A stretch of DNA of 64,000 nt from Tetrahymena thermophila SB210 (Eukaryota; Ciliophora; Oligohymenophorea; Hymenostomatida; Tetrahymenidae). Both the position numbers and the translations under genes were made by a program. The notes under the pieces were generated by a model. It made no database searches, was not told where the DNA came from, and saw only the letters and a list, made by a program, of their open reading frames with translations. Position 1 is the first letter of the stretch. The number at the start of each line of letters is the position of its first letter. Shown here in pieces: positions 25,561 through 39,267 of the stretch. Location of the stretch: positions 372,001 to 436,000 of the forward strand of contig NW_002476212.1 in assembly GCF_000189635.1 (NCBI RefSeq), written 5' to 3'.

Positions 25561-25982
25561 GAAAATATGGACTGGTGTACTCTAAAAATTAAAAAAAATA
25601 ACAAACTGAAAAAATTAAAAATTCAAGTTTTTGTTATTTTATAAATATTCAATTAAAGATCAATATTAAATATTTGAAAAATAACAAATCAATTTAAAAT
25701 AAATTTTATTTTTATTAACAAATTAAATTTGAACACAAGTATTTTACTTTCAATAAAAATAATTGTTTAAGACTTTTAACTTTTAAAGTGAGAAACATAT
25801 TATTTTAAAATATATTTTTTTTTACATTTTTTGTTATATATTTAATATTTATATAGGTAGTTAGATATTTTGTTGTTTTTATAAAATTTATTTAAGTATT
25901 TTTTGAAATATAAAGTAGATAGATAGATAGATTGATATCTGTTCAAAAAAAGAAATTCAAAAATAAAATATTTTAAAGAATT
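24262..25982. other. Intergenic: end of duplication unit 2, then unique DNA
   Basis: 24262-25560 is the upstream part of unit 2. 25560-25982 is AT-rich unique sequence with a short GATA-type run near 25917-25930. No gene seen. Confidence 0.5.
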
Positions 25983-27227
25983 TCAAATTCCACCAGAAGA
26001 ATCTAAATCAACAGTGAGGTTGTCAAAACCAATTTCTGCACGTTAGCATGATATTTTGGGATCATTAAATTTGCCATTAGACATAAATGATGAAAAGAGC
26101 TGCACTGATTTTCTAGTCTAATTATTTAATGTATCAATTAAGTGGCTAGCGGTAGCAAAAAGGACAGATTTAACAGCGCTTTTTTCAATTATTTTTGAAA
26201 GATGTTTATAATGTAAAGATTTTTTATAAGATGAATAGCCATAAATGGCAAATGGCTCAAGTATTTTTTTTATTGATTTATCATCTATTAAGCAAAATAA
26301 TGAAACGAGCTTAATTAAATCCTAATCAAGAGAATGGCCATAAATTAAGATTATAGCTTACACTAATCTAAGTTGGAATAGTAATATCTTTATTGTGTCG
26401 CTTTAAGGAATTATTTCAAGTACTGAAGGGCAGATTTCAAATTATTTTTTGACAAACTCATTTTGTTATTTTTAATTAGCATGATCTTTTATAAGCAACC
26501 TAATTATTTCCTCCTTGTGCATTAAATTTTATCTTGAGCTCATATAAAAGCTTGCGAGATCTACACTGTTTAAATTGTCCTTGTTTTCAACCTTTTCCTA
26601 GGCATATTCAAACAAGTACTCCATCAAAATTATTTCTATCTCTTTTCTAACTGGGGTAGTTTTATAAATTTGATCGCCTTCCGCCTAAACAAAGCTGTTG
26701 CTTTTATCGCTTCTTTCTTGAGTTGCAAGATCCTCTTCTGTGATTATTCTAGAGAATTCAAGATCTTCTTTAATTGCTTCATCTGTCTAAGCATAACTCA
26801 CCATGTTAGTTGTATTATACTAGGAAAATTGACTTGTACTAGGAATAACAGAATGTGTTGAGCGGTCTGGTGAATTTATAAAATCGATTGCAGAGCATCT
26901 GCCAATAAAATTAGGAGTTAAACCACAGCAAGAAGTCGATCTTGAAGACATAAAAAGCTCTGATTCTGAAGAGAGTCTAGGAATGCTAGTTTTTACTTTT
27001 TCTTCTCTTTAAGTTGGCTAGTTCTAGATATCATCAAGAGTGATTATAATCTAACCAGCATCAGTTCCGCTATCACTACATTTATTTACGTTATTTTATG
27101 TGTTTGCTTCTTCCTGATGAGTTAGTTATTGCTGTAAGCGATAGACCACTCTTGCAATCTCTTATTATTCCATAGAATAAGTCACTCTATTAGGGAATAG
27201 TGTTTGTATTAACACATCCCAAAGCAT
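25983..27227 (-). CDS. EcsC-like domain protein, 414 aa
   Basis: Single-exon ciliate-code frame from ATG 27227 to TGA 25983-25985. The N-terminal half is Ser/Thr/Gln-rich and probably disordered. From about residue 215 it becomes helical, and the segment ILLFQLRLVQAIILIYGHSLD (two short pieces: LLFQLRLVQAI and IYGHSLDQD) followed by LIKLVSLFCL closely fits the EcsC family pattern of QLRL...I..YG.. and a hydrophobic helix. EcsC proteins are poorly understood, membrane-associated helical proteins named from a bacterial ABC transporter operon. I infer a membrane-peripheral protein; no catalytic residues are visible. The 63-codon standard-code ORF on the plus strand here is its shadow. Confidence 0.7.
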
Positions 27228-29506
27228 TTCAAATCAATAAATAAATCAATCAATAGGTGAGCAAATCAACAATTCTCACTGTATATTTTGTTTTAATAAA
27301 TTAATTATTTTGTTTCTTTCAAAAAATTAATTTTTGTATTAAATGTAAAAAATTTTTATAATTGTTTTTGATGGTTGATTACTATTACTTTATAAGTAAT
27401 ATTTGGGTAAATAACAATTAATTCATATATAATTGGATGATCAAATTATAAGTAATAATCTAAGCTTAATAAATAAATAAATATAAATATTAAATATATA
27501 CCCTTATCAGAATTTTCATAAAGCTCAAAACAGCTCATTTATTTTACTTGAGAATTTAGTATAGTAAATAATATTTTTTTTGAGATAAGATTTATTAGCT
27601 CATAAATATTAGTTAGGAAATATCATATAGATTGATTCTTTTTGAGTTATCTATTCTTTTCTGCTTATTAAGTGGTCTAATTAAAATAGAATTTATGATC
27701 TTTAGACTGATTTAAGCGCTATTACACAGTTGATGCGTCATTATAAGACGATATTAGAATTTTAGTGCAAAAATTAATAATAGATAAATTTATATTTATT
27801 CTAAAACGTAAGTATAGCGAAAATATTTTTATACAATAAATATTTTAAGAATTTAAATTTTCAAGTAAGGATAAGATCAGTAAAGTGATCTAGCAATTTC
27901 AAAACGACATTTTTTACTCACTTAGCATTATCCCTTATATTTTGACATATTTAAACAACTGTTTTATAATATTTGAAATTTAAAAAAAAGATTTATTTGA
28001 ATTATACTTTACCTATTTAATGACGATTTAATGCGTCACTAATTATACTATTCGCACTATTTGTAAAATGTCACTGATTATAAAATTTATAATCGTTTAT
28101 TTCTAGTTCTTAAATGTAGATCTCAATAAAGTTTTAATGAGTTTTTTCATTTTAGCTAAATCTTAAACATATAATAAAGAAAAATGGATTTTTAAAAGCT
28201 TTTATGTGATTTAAGTAATTTAAAAAATTCGTCAATCAAAAAAAATTAATAAAATTTAACTATTTAGTAATCATAAAATGTACTAAATTCTTTTTTCCAT
28301 TTAAAAAAAACACTATTTTTAGCTATATTTAAAAAAATTATTGATTTTTAGATAATAAATGAGTCGTTTTCAATATTGTTTATTTAAATATGTTAACTAA
28401 TCTAGCTAAAATAAATTAAGAAGCAGCTTTTTAATAAAAAATATATTTAGATTATTAAAAATGTTTTTTTAATGAAGCCTATAATTCTTTTACTTTTCGT
28501 AAATTTAGTATTAATAATGATGATGATATTAAAAACAATAAAAAGTTTAAATTTTTCATTTAATATAATACTAACAAAATAAGTATTCAAAAATCTCAAT
28601 AATCTTTAGTCTAAATCAAAATTTATATAATTAAAAATCATTTTGATACTATGTATTTCATAAATTTTAAAAGAACTAACTATAAACATAAATAATTTCG
28701 CATTGAAAAATAGCTTAAAATATCTTTTCTTTATAATATATTTTATTTATATTTATATTGATAAAATTCATTTTATTAAAATATTTCTTTATTTTTAATT
28801 TAAAATTATGTACAATAAAATATAAAGGTATTTTTTTAAAAAAATACATCTATATATCATAAATTCCCTTAGAATGCTTTACTCTTTTTTTCTAAATAAT
28901 GAGTTTGTTTTTTATAAAAATTTTTTTAAAAAATTATTAATTATTCTAAAATATTTATTTATAAAATAAAAAAAAATATAGTTTATTGTAAAATAACTTT
29001 AATTTAATTTTAAATAAAATTAAATAACAAAAAATAATTATGAAATTATTCTATTTAAAAATTATTAAATTTTATTTAAAAAACAAAGGTCATTTTAAAT
29101 TAAAAATTTGTTTGAGATAATATTTTAAAAAGAATGTAATTATTTATCTAATAATACAAACATAAAAGTAAAGAATTAAAAATTATTATTTAAATTAAAA
29201 TTTTAATGCTAGGAGAAAGTTTATTTGTATTTTATAAATTTATGATAAAATATTTAGTAAATTCTTTTTGAGTAATTCAATTAATTAATTTTCATTGAAT
29301 GATTTAATGGAATTTTTATTATTTTGAACAACTAATAATAAGTTTTTTGGGTGGTATAGGTTTATTGGATTCTATAATTTCAATTTTAATTATATTGAAT
29401 ACAATATTTACTGCTATTTGCGAACAAAATTATTAATAAGTCAATCAATTATTATACTTATATAATAAAAAATTATTAATTAGGTTTTTTAGATACTTTA
29501 CAGTTA
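27228..29506. other. Long AT-rich intergenic region
   Basis: 2.3 kb between divergent genes. Two short CGTC/GACG inverted motifs lie at about 27732-27752 and 28021-28040, too weak to call an element. 28.2-29.4 kb is almost pure A/T. No coding-like frame recognised. Confidence 0.45.
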
Positions 29507-31762
29507 ATGATCCCGCAGTAAGTGCAAATGATAAATGATCTTTAAAATTTTAGGTCCCATCTAAGGATAAGTAAAGCAAATAGGACTTTTGAAAATAACA
29601 ATGATGATTCAATAGAGAGATTATAGAAGGAATATAAAGAGTTTATTTAAAATGATAGGAGAAATCATCAGAGCTCATATAATATTCCAAATGACTAGCC
29701 TCTTGATCGAGTAAATATATGAGTTAATTTAAATAAAACAAAATTACGATTTATTTAATAGTTAGAATCCTTTATAGATAGAAAGTTAGACTCTCGAGTA
29801 TTCTTAGTTTATTTTTTTAGCTTGCTTTTATTCAATCAATTTATATATTTCTGAATTCATTTCACCATTTACTTTAATTTTATTAATATTATTATTACTT
29901 TTATCAATCTTTTTATCTTTGCTAAAAAAGAGCAGGAACTATTCAAATAATAACAACAACAGCAGGATCCAGTTAAAAAATTTAATGAAATCTGAACCAA
30001 TGTAGGATTTTAATAGGGCCTCACATGAAAGCACAACTCCATAAAAGAGCATTAATAGTCATATATTGCAAAATAATGTTACTCCTTACGGGTTTAATCC
30101 TGAATTAAATTCATATAGGGCTCCTTCTCGAAGCTCATCCTACAATTAAGAGGCATATAGTATTTCACACAGTTTAGGGTATAATTAGCAGGCATAGGAA
30201 AATTATAGTCCATCAAAAAACTATTCTCACTTAGCATATGCAACCAAATTACAGTAATTAGAAAAATAGATATTTGCTCAGCCCTACTAATATTAAAATA
30301 TTTAGCAACCTATTAACGAAAATGAGTAGCAGTAATTAGTATAGCCAGAATATAAATAAAACACTGTACCTATAATTATTGAAAAGCCAGTTTTTATTGA
30401 AAAGAAAATATACATAGAAAAGCCTATTTATGTAGAAAAAGAGATAGAAATACCTGTTTACAAACCAGTTTATAAAGAAGTAAAACAAGAATTTCCTTAT
30501 TCTAATCCATAATCAGATAGATCAAACTTAAATTTGTTAGAATAAACCCACTCAGTTCTCTCTTCCTCTTCAAAGATTATGAGTAAAAGCCCTTTAAAAA
30601 GATAACAAACTAATGATATTGCTTATGCTTCACCACCATTAATAAACAAACCTTAAGAGTAAATAAATAATTCAAAAATGATGTAAGCTAATTTTTGTAA
30701 ATAAAAATTAGAGTGCCAATACCATAAAAAAATATACCTTCAATCTCACCAGGAGTGTTAAAAAAAGCTAAATTTGTAAATTTTAATAATATTTTCTAAT
30801 TCAAAAGAAGCAATTATTTTATTTAAACTAATAAAGGAAGGATTAAGCTTTATCTTTGATGCAATTAAATAAAGTTTAGAGAAGATTTTAAATTTTAATA
30901 GAGATTTAAGTGTAGCACTTCTAGAAAACAAGCCCTCACAATCATCAGATAATTTAAATTATTTAGGTATCATTAACTCTGTTAAGGTAAAATTAATTTA
31001 TCTTCTATTTAAATATTAATTAAAAACTATTTCAGGCATTATGTTTAGATTTAATGGGAGATTTGGTATAAAATTTGAAATAACAAAATTTCACTTAGAA
31101 TGTGAAATATTTTATTTAGATTTACACAAAGGAAGAAATAGTTCCTTGCTAAGGATTCCATCTTTTGTTTGAGCTTAAAAGATTTTAATTTAATAGATCT
31201 AATAATGTAGTAGGAAAGAGTTATCATAGAGATAATTTAATCATATCTACATTCTTTATCATAAGGATTGTTATAAATTAGCTTTTGCTTAGATATAAAA
31301 GATATAATCTTTAGCATCAAGAATATGATTTTACATTTAAGTAAATATTTTTAGACAAAATTTTTAATTTAACAAAATTTATTTATGAAAAGCAATGCAA
31401 AGATTATAGGAAGCGTAATATATCACTTGATTAGGCATAACCTCCAATATAATAATCCCAAGCATAATATATATAGTTATAAAGTAGAGCCATTGAATGG
31501 AAACTTTTTGCTAGCGGAAGATGAGCTAGAATAAATTGCTGAAAAGGTCCCTTCACTCTATGGTGAAGACCAAATGATTTATGGAATGTTTGCTCAAAGT
31601 GAAATATAAGACATAATTAACGACGATAAATTGTAATTAAATTTAACATTTATATAGTTCAATCATTCTTTTTTAAAAAAGTTTAAGAAAATTTTACAAA
31701 TTTCAAGAAAAGTTTGTATAAATGATAAACTAATTTGCAAAGGAGTAATGAATGAAAAATGA
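29507..31762 (+). CDS. Alveolin-like repeat protein, 636 aa
   Basis: Exons 29507-29710, 29931-30986, 31036-31065 and 31142-31762 close in phase, ending TGA 31760-31762. After an Asn/Ser/Gln-rich N-terminus, residues about 205-245 show tandem short repeats: VPIIIEKPVFIEKK, IYIEKPIYVEKE, IEIPVYKPVYKE. This EKP/VPV periodicity is the hallmark of alveolins, the proteins of the membrane skeleton under the alveolar sacs of ciliates and apicomplexans. It is followed by a Cys/His cluster (CKQKLECQYH, then HQEC) and a long helical C-terminal region (residues about 350-636) with no recognised domain. I infer a cortical, epiplasmic or basal-body-associated protein. The 30-nt third exon and the start (ATG 29507 rather than 29528) are the least certain parts, because a competing frame stays open over 31036-31523. 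Confidence 0.7.
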
Positions 31763-32823
31763 AACTAATAAGAGTCTCACTGGTTTAACAAATTTATATT
31801 AATTAATTAATAATTTATAGAACATTTAAATGAATATAATAAAATTATAAAATAATTTTGTATTTTAATTAAGCTTTATAGAGTTTGAGTATCTAATTTT
31901 CTTAAAAAATACTTTGTTATCAAAGTTAAATTGCTAATTTCAAAAAACTTAAATTTTTTCAAATAAATTTTACATATTTTAAAATCTTAAAAAAGTTAAT
32001 TTTATTTTAAATTATTTTTGTATTAGTATTGATTAAAAAATTTGTTAACTTATTTGTAATACATTTAAAATATAAAAAAATAAATTATCTACCTATTTTG
32101 AATAAAGTCATTAAAAGATTTTTATTTTATTTAAAATAAACTTCAAAAATAAATTAGCTAATGAATGATGAGTAAGTAAGAAAACAATTTAACTTTGGTA
32201 TTTTTAAGAAATACCAACAAAAATTTATTTTAAATAAATTTTTAAAAAAATAAATTGCTAAATCATGTAAAGAAAGGAATAAAGAATTAATGCAATTCAT
32301 TTAAGCTTTGGTAACATTTTTTTTCTAAATAAAATAAATTAATATAAGTTTTAAGAAATATTAGTATTTTTAAATAAATTCATTAAAAAAAATATTTTTA
32401 TATTAAAACATAGTTTTAATCTTCTCAACATTCACAATATATCTATATATCTATCTACTCGATTATACTCTTACTATTTAATAAATTTTATATTTTAGAT
32501 TTTTATATCAAAATAAAAAGGAAATAGTAATATGCTTCAAAATAAAATAGTGTATTTAAAAAAAAATATTACATAAAAGCTACTTAAAAAATCAGTAGAT
32601 TTGAGATGATTTGAAACAACTTATTTGTTAATTGAATAAATTAATAAATATAATTCTAAAATTAATGCATGCATAGATACATAGAGTTTTATTCAAACTA
32701 AATAGTTTGAATTCTAATATAATTAATAATAAAATTACTATTAATTTAAAGAGTTTTTATCAAATAATCAAGTAAGTAATTGATAGAAAATCAGATTAAA
32801 GATAAAAACATATAACGCCTAAG
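31763..32823. other. Intergenic, AT-rich
   Basis: 3' flank of the alveolin-like gene and presumed promoter of the WDR49-like gene. No gene or clear repeat seen. Confidence 0.5.
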
Positions 32824-35800
32824 ATGGATAAGAATGAGAATTAATTGAGCGAGCAAAGCTTAGTAAAAAAGTAGAAGATTAATAGATTAAGAGATTTACA
32901 TCAAGTTAAGGATTTAGAAAAGGATGATGTAGATTATCTCATTTATAAGATAGAGTAGTTTAAAGGAGACCATAATACGCCATTGATTGATCATTATACA
33001 TTAGATTTTATAATGATGCTTATCGACAAAGATAAAGTTAATGAAATAGAAAGAAAGTTTAAATCTTAAGGCAAAAAAGGAATTGATATAATTGATTTTA
33101 TTAGAATTTTAATTACATCTATTGACCATAAACCTCATGAAACTATATATATCACTTTAGCACTAATTGATTTATTTAAAGAGATATCTGAAAGTCGTGG
33201 AATGAGCACAACAATCAGTTTTAATGATTTCACTGGGTTTATTTGTGATGTAAGCTATTTTTTAAAAACAAAATTAATAGATGGAATGTAATTTGATTAA
33301 AATTTAAAGCTGTATATTAGCTGAATTGTTAATAATTTTAAAGATAGCAGCTTACTTTATTAGAACTTTAATTATTAAATATAAAATACATTCATTATTT
33401 TATAGTATATTTTTAACAAAAAAATAAATCTATTTATTTTTTAAGTATTTTGTAGAAAAAAACATCACAACATACCTCTTGCCTACTGTGAAAATGCCAG
33501 AATAAAAAAAGTTTAACACAAATTAAAAGTAAATACGTGAAATAGACATAAATCCTCCTATTTTATTCGGGAAGACTGAGGAAGGAATTAAAAGATTAAT
33601 CCCTAGCTCAATTGTAACTGACTCTTCAAAACACAATAATTAATAAATAACTAAGTAATTGAGTTATTTAGTTCATTTATTGACTGAATTTAAAATTTAT
33701 GATTCTTATATCAAATTATTTATTTATTTAGGGGAGTTTATGCAAGTGGTTACAGAAGAATTATTACTTTAGATAGCTTATCTACTAATCTGAAAGTATT
33801 TAAGTTAAATAGTATTTTTGAGAGAACGATTGTTCCACAAAGGTAAAAGGACAAAGAAGTTATAATCATGGGATTTACTTATTCAGACAGAGAGCAAAGA
33901 GTAATTGATTTCACATATTAATTTGAAAATAATCACTAAGATAATATTAACATATATAAATGTTTGTATAAGTACACAGTTACTTACTTATATTTTTTAC
34001 AATTAATTTTTAGATAGGTGCTACTTTAAAGGATGTTTCCTTGATATTTTGGGATAAATAAGATATGTTTAAATTCTAAAAAGGCTTTTCAATAAGTGCT
34101 TTTGTTTCTGATTATTAGACAAATATATGGTATTTAAATAGCACTTAACAGTGGATAACTACTGATAAGACAAATTCCATCAATATTTGGGATCTAGAAA
34201 AAGAAAAGCTAAAGTAATAAATATAAAGCAAAGAAATTACAGGTAGTATTAATGAAATAGTGGAAATTACTCACATAAAATTGGTTGCTGTTTCGTCTTT
34301 AGACAAAAAAGTTACTGTTTGGGATTTAGAGAAGGTAAAATACTATTAATTGCTTTTGTATTAACCTAATTTCTAATATGTTAGGAAAATATCATATTTA
34401 CAATTGATTTAGGACATGCTGGAATACACCATTTACTTTATCATTACTAGTATTAATGCTTGATTACATCTGGTTTTGAAAACTCAATTAATGTATACAG
34501 TGTAAATCCTTAATACCTTGATTATGATTCTCTAGGTAAGTTGGTGGGTCACAACTCAATGGTAACCGCTGTTTAGGTACATCAATAAATATATGTATAC
34601 TTTTATAACTTACCTTATAAAGATAATAGATAAAACACCTATGGTAGTTAGTGCAGATGATATGGGAAATATAAAAATATGGGATATCAGAAGCTTGAAA
34701 TGCCTTCAAACTATAAACATCGGATTTAAAACAACAATGACTCACATAGTTAATGTACCAGATAAGAATATGATCTGCTTACTTGGTACTAGAGTTAATT
34801 TCATATCATTTGATAACTCTAATATTTAAAAAGCAAATGAGGATATATATCCAATCAAGGTACTTTTATTACTCGATAAAAGCATTTGTTTATAAATATT
34901 TACTATTATTTGTGTTGATTGATTCATTTATTTAATTTGCTAATTAGTTCCTTGGTCTTAAAAACTAATTAAAATATCACTTTAATAATTAATAGGTTGA
35001 GTTTAATATGATGAAATAAGAAATGTCAATTTGTACAAGAAAAGACATGAGATTTTTAAGAATGAAAGATGGAAAGATAACCAAAATTTTTACAGGATTA
35101 CTTCAAAATTAAGATGATGAAATAGCAACTTGCTCATCGATTAATCAGTTTAAAAATTTTATTCTTGGCGATCATAGAGGTGGTTTAGCACTTTATTCTT
35201 ACAATAATGGTGAAAGATTAAAAGATTTAGTTGGACACTAGTCAGAAGTATCTTAGCTTAAAATAGATTTCCCAAACAAGGTATTTATTATATGTGATAA
35301 TCATTTCAAATTATGAATTAATTGTCTTTCTATTTTTAATTGCCAATTTACTATAAATTAAAAAATTAAAATTAGGTATTTTTTGTTCATCACAACATTT
35401 TTATTATTTTTCAAAATTTTGAAATGAATTAAAGGATTTAGGTCAAATAAAATAAAATACAATAAATTTATTTATTTAACTTAACATTCAAAGTAAGGTT
35501 ATAAAAAATAAATATATTATAATTTAAATAAAAAAAAGCTTATTATTTCTTCTAGTTGGGATAATACAGTCATGATTTAAAGAGAAACACCTTCAGGGGC
35601 TGAAATTAAAAGAATAATTAAAAATGCTCATTACAATAAAGAAGTTAATTAAATGGAAGTATCTCTTTTTCATAATATTATTGTTACTGGTAGCTCTGGA
35701 AGGAAAGTTTTCATCTGGGATTATGAATTTGTTAAATTGATTGCTTGCATTGAAATTGACAAAGGTACTGAACCTACAGGATTTTTTTTTATTAATGGAT

Positions 35801-38800
35801 ATCGCGTTCTTATCATCACAACAAATTCTGGAATGATATACATCTTAAAATTTAATGTTAAGGAGCTAAAAGCTTAGTTTGAATTGATCGGATACTTTAA
35901 TATATCTAATTATTTAGAAAATGAGAATAATAAAAAATTTTCAGATCGTCTATAAAATAAGGATACAGAAGAATATGAAGAAGAAAAATCTGATATTTTG
36001 ATTTAAAATAAAAATGTTTTTTAGTCAAGAAGAGAAAGTTCTTTTACTAACCCTCAAAATATAAATAATAATATCAGCAATGCTAATCAAAATACTAACA
36101 CTTTTAGTGGTTAAAATAAAAATACTATGGTTAATTCTTAATTTTCTACTGCAGTGCAAGCTAATATTGATTAAATTCAATTAAACTCATCCTAAAGTCA
36201 ATAAAATTAGAATAAAAACTAACAAACATCAACATTTGCTTAAGATAAAAAAAAGAAAATAGCTAATAAGCCTATTCCTCAAAATATCAAGGTTGGATTT
36301 TCTATTTAAGGGTTAGAAAAAAGTAATTCTTAGTAAATGCCAATCGAAAAATAAGCTTCTCAGATACCTCTAAATCCACAATAAAATTAGAAATCTATTT
36401 TTAGGTAAACGAATGACTCTTAGTTTTTCAGTTCAGATACATTTTAAAAAGAAAAAAGAAAAGTTAGTGTTTCACCCAAAAATAACTTAGATCTCAGCAA
36501 CGATTCAAGTATCTATTTTATTGATAACTTAAAAAAATTGATTTTTATTTTATTTATTTATTTAACAGGTTTATTTGAAGCAGATCTACCATAAGAATGG
36601 GTTACTAAATTGCTAACAGAAATTCAAGTTGATGAAGAAACAAAATGTCTGAGCAATTGTTTGTTGTATGCTGCTACTAACAAAGGAAACATTATTATTT
36701 TTAACATAGATTCTATCATTTAAAATGAAGATGTTAGAATGAGTGATCATTCAGTTTAGAGATTAAACTATAATCCGCTTCGTTAATGCACTGAAGATTT
36801 TTACTCATAAATTGAATAAATCACTAAAGAAAGTGTTAAACTGCCACTAATTGTATAACAAGTAATTCATACTTTAAATATCCATTTTTATTAAAGCTTT
36901 TTCTTTTAAAGAACAAAAAGAATTTTTCATAAAAAGAAAAAAAAGTTGTTAAAAATTTACATTTTTGTGCTCATAGAGATGTCCTTACTTCTTTCTAATT
37001 TGTTGAAATGAGTTAGAAATGTATTGTTACTAGCTCGTAAGATTAATATGTTAGAATTTGGACTTTAGATGGATAATTAATTGGTAACTTGAATATTAAT
37101 CACCCTCTTCCCATAAAGTGGGATGTACTGATAGATTAGCATGAAAAAGTTAAGAAAAAAGTTTTTTATGCATTTAAAATCTTGGACATTATGCTTTCTA
37201 AATACAAATCAGATTAGCAATTAAGAAAGTTGATGTAAATAGATGGTTTTATTAATAATTTATTGCCACCTCAGAAAGACTCAATCAAGCTTAACTTTTC
37301 TGAAATTAAAGACACATATATTTCAGCTTTGAAGGATTAGACAAAGGGAGTCAAGTTTATGAGAGACGAGTACTCTCCTAGAGACCTCAAATATGATGAA
37401 ATTAAATAGTTGTTTGAGAAAGAGTTAAGAGGTATATCTCTAAAGCAGATGGAAGCAAATAAAGTAACATTTTAAAATGATATAAAAACCATATTTTTAA
37501 TTTTTTGTATTAAAATTAGCGATTACTTATGGCATAATAGTAGGCTGATGAATAATATTAAGCTCCAGAAATAGACATTCATGCCAAAAGAAGAAAATAT
37601 GAAGAACATGAAATGCTTTAATTCCTAGCTCCAAACTGGAGAAACAGACTTTTGTAGAAATAAATTGAATAAGATCTTCACAAAAATGTCTACTTTTTAG
37701 GAAAAAAATTAGATCAAAAAATCAGGGATAAATTAAAAAATTAAAATAAAACAAGATTTAGCACAATGAATTTTTAAGGAGACATAATCCCTTCTCAGGA
37801 AGAAATTAACCCAAATTTTTAATAGTCTAGAAATAGCAATGCCAGTAATGCAATTATTAATACTCCTAAATTAGATGCAAGAGTATCTTCTACAAGCAAA
37901 TAAATTAATAGATATTCAGTTTCACCTAGAAAAAATGATGACCAAAATAAAAGCAAATAAGTAAAATGATATATTTTTATTTAAATTTAATTGAATAAAT
38001 TTAATTAAATGATATAATACACCTACCTTATTTTCAATAAATAAATATTTTTTTTTTATAAAATCTTAAAATTTAAATAATACTTTTTAAGAAGTTGAAT
38101 TTTAAAAATATAAATATTTTAAAAATTTGAAAATATTATGAAAATAAACATTAAACATAATTGCTTAAATAAATAAAAAAGTGATAATTTATAACAAATA
38201 GATAAATATTTTTAAATTAAAAAAAATAGGATATATAATCAAATTAATTCATTTCGATAATTGAGAAAGAGGAAACCCCATCAAAAACTAAGAAAGGAAG
38301 TAAATTAAATATCCAAATTAATAACGATGTTGCTGGAAACTCTAGTGATCTACAATTCCAACAATTAATAAATCAGCAAGAGAAAGAAAAGAAATAGTAA
38401 GTTATGTCAAAAAAGAAAAAGAAAAATGTAAATCGTTCTATGGATTACTTAGAATATGCTTCAGAAAAGAATTACTTAGATGAAAGCATTCTAAATATGA
38501 ATAGTCAATAAATTGGATCATTAGCCCATAATGTTGTTAATACAAGGGCAAGCTATGCTTCTAATAATAACAGTATATAAAGAAATAATTCAAATTTATA
38601 TTTTAATTAGTCATTACAAACAGACCCTGCAAATAATTCAGTTGCAATTTAATAATCGAGCATAATCTCTAAAAATGCTAACAATTCTACTTTAGCTTCT
38701 GAAAAATCAATCCTACTTAATCACAGTATTTCTGCTAATAATTTGCAAAAAGCTAAAATTTAATTGTTTATGAAAAATATTAATTCTAAACTGAGATAAT

Positions 38801-39267
38801 CTAAATATTAACCTGAAAAAATGTTTACAGATAGATATGAAAAATAACTTACGAAAGAAAAATAAAATCAAATTGATGAATAAGAATAAAGTTAGGCCAA
38901 TAATGAAAATAAAGAATTTTTAGACTCAATTATATCTGAAGCCCTCTAAGACGTTTAAAAAAATTAAGATAATTTAGGTAGTAGATTGAGTCAAAATAGT
39001 AGTCCATAATTATTTGCAATAAAAAAACATTCTCTTTCTTTAATCAAACCACTACAATTGTAGTCTAAAACTCTTTTAGATTCTCTAAGAGAAGAGACAC
39101 TAAACTTAGGATCCTAAACAGATAGACCATAACATTAAAATTCTTAAAAATAATTTTAACTTAAACTACCCAGCATATAATCAGGATTATCAACATTTAG
39201 AGGTGAAAATGATGTGCTAATAACTTCAATTAGGAGTGGCAAGTTTAAAAAAATAAACAAACTATGA
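32824..39267 (+). CDS. CFAP337: EF-hand/WD-repeat ciliary protein, WDR49/CFAP337 type
   Basis: Twelve exons (32824-33249, 33446-33654, 33732-~33978, ~34014-34334, 34385-34576, 34623-34859, 34996-35280, 35539-36508, 36569-36861, 36912-37463, 37520-37960, 38230-39267), about 1,736 aa. All joins are in phase; only the donor of exon 3 is ambiguous. The N-terminal ~140 residues are EF-hand-like (FKSQGKKGIDIIDFI). WD40 blades follow, with WD-type ends INIWDLEK, VTVWDLEK, IKIWDIRS, SSSWDNTV, VFIWDYEF and VRIWTLDG. Between blades is a Ser/Asn/Gln-rich insert of about 200 residues; after them come a charged helical segment (MRDEYSPRDLKYDEI) and a ~350-residue low-complexity tail. Human WDR49/WDR64 share EF-hand plus WD architecture, and ciliate members (CFAP337) are axonemal, radial-spoke-associated proteins. 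Localisation here is inferred. Confidence 0.88.

Noticed and set aside
26670-26861. Plus-strand ORF of 63 codons
   Set aside because: Shadow of the EcsC-like gene on the minus strand.
27720-28090. Possible element with CGTC/GACG inverted motifs at both ends
   Set aside because: The matches are short and interrupted; not better than chance in this composition.
34488-34745. Minus-strand ORF of 85 codons
   Set aside because: Antisense to WD-repeat exons of the WDR49-like gene; no independent support.
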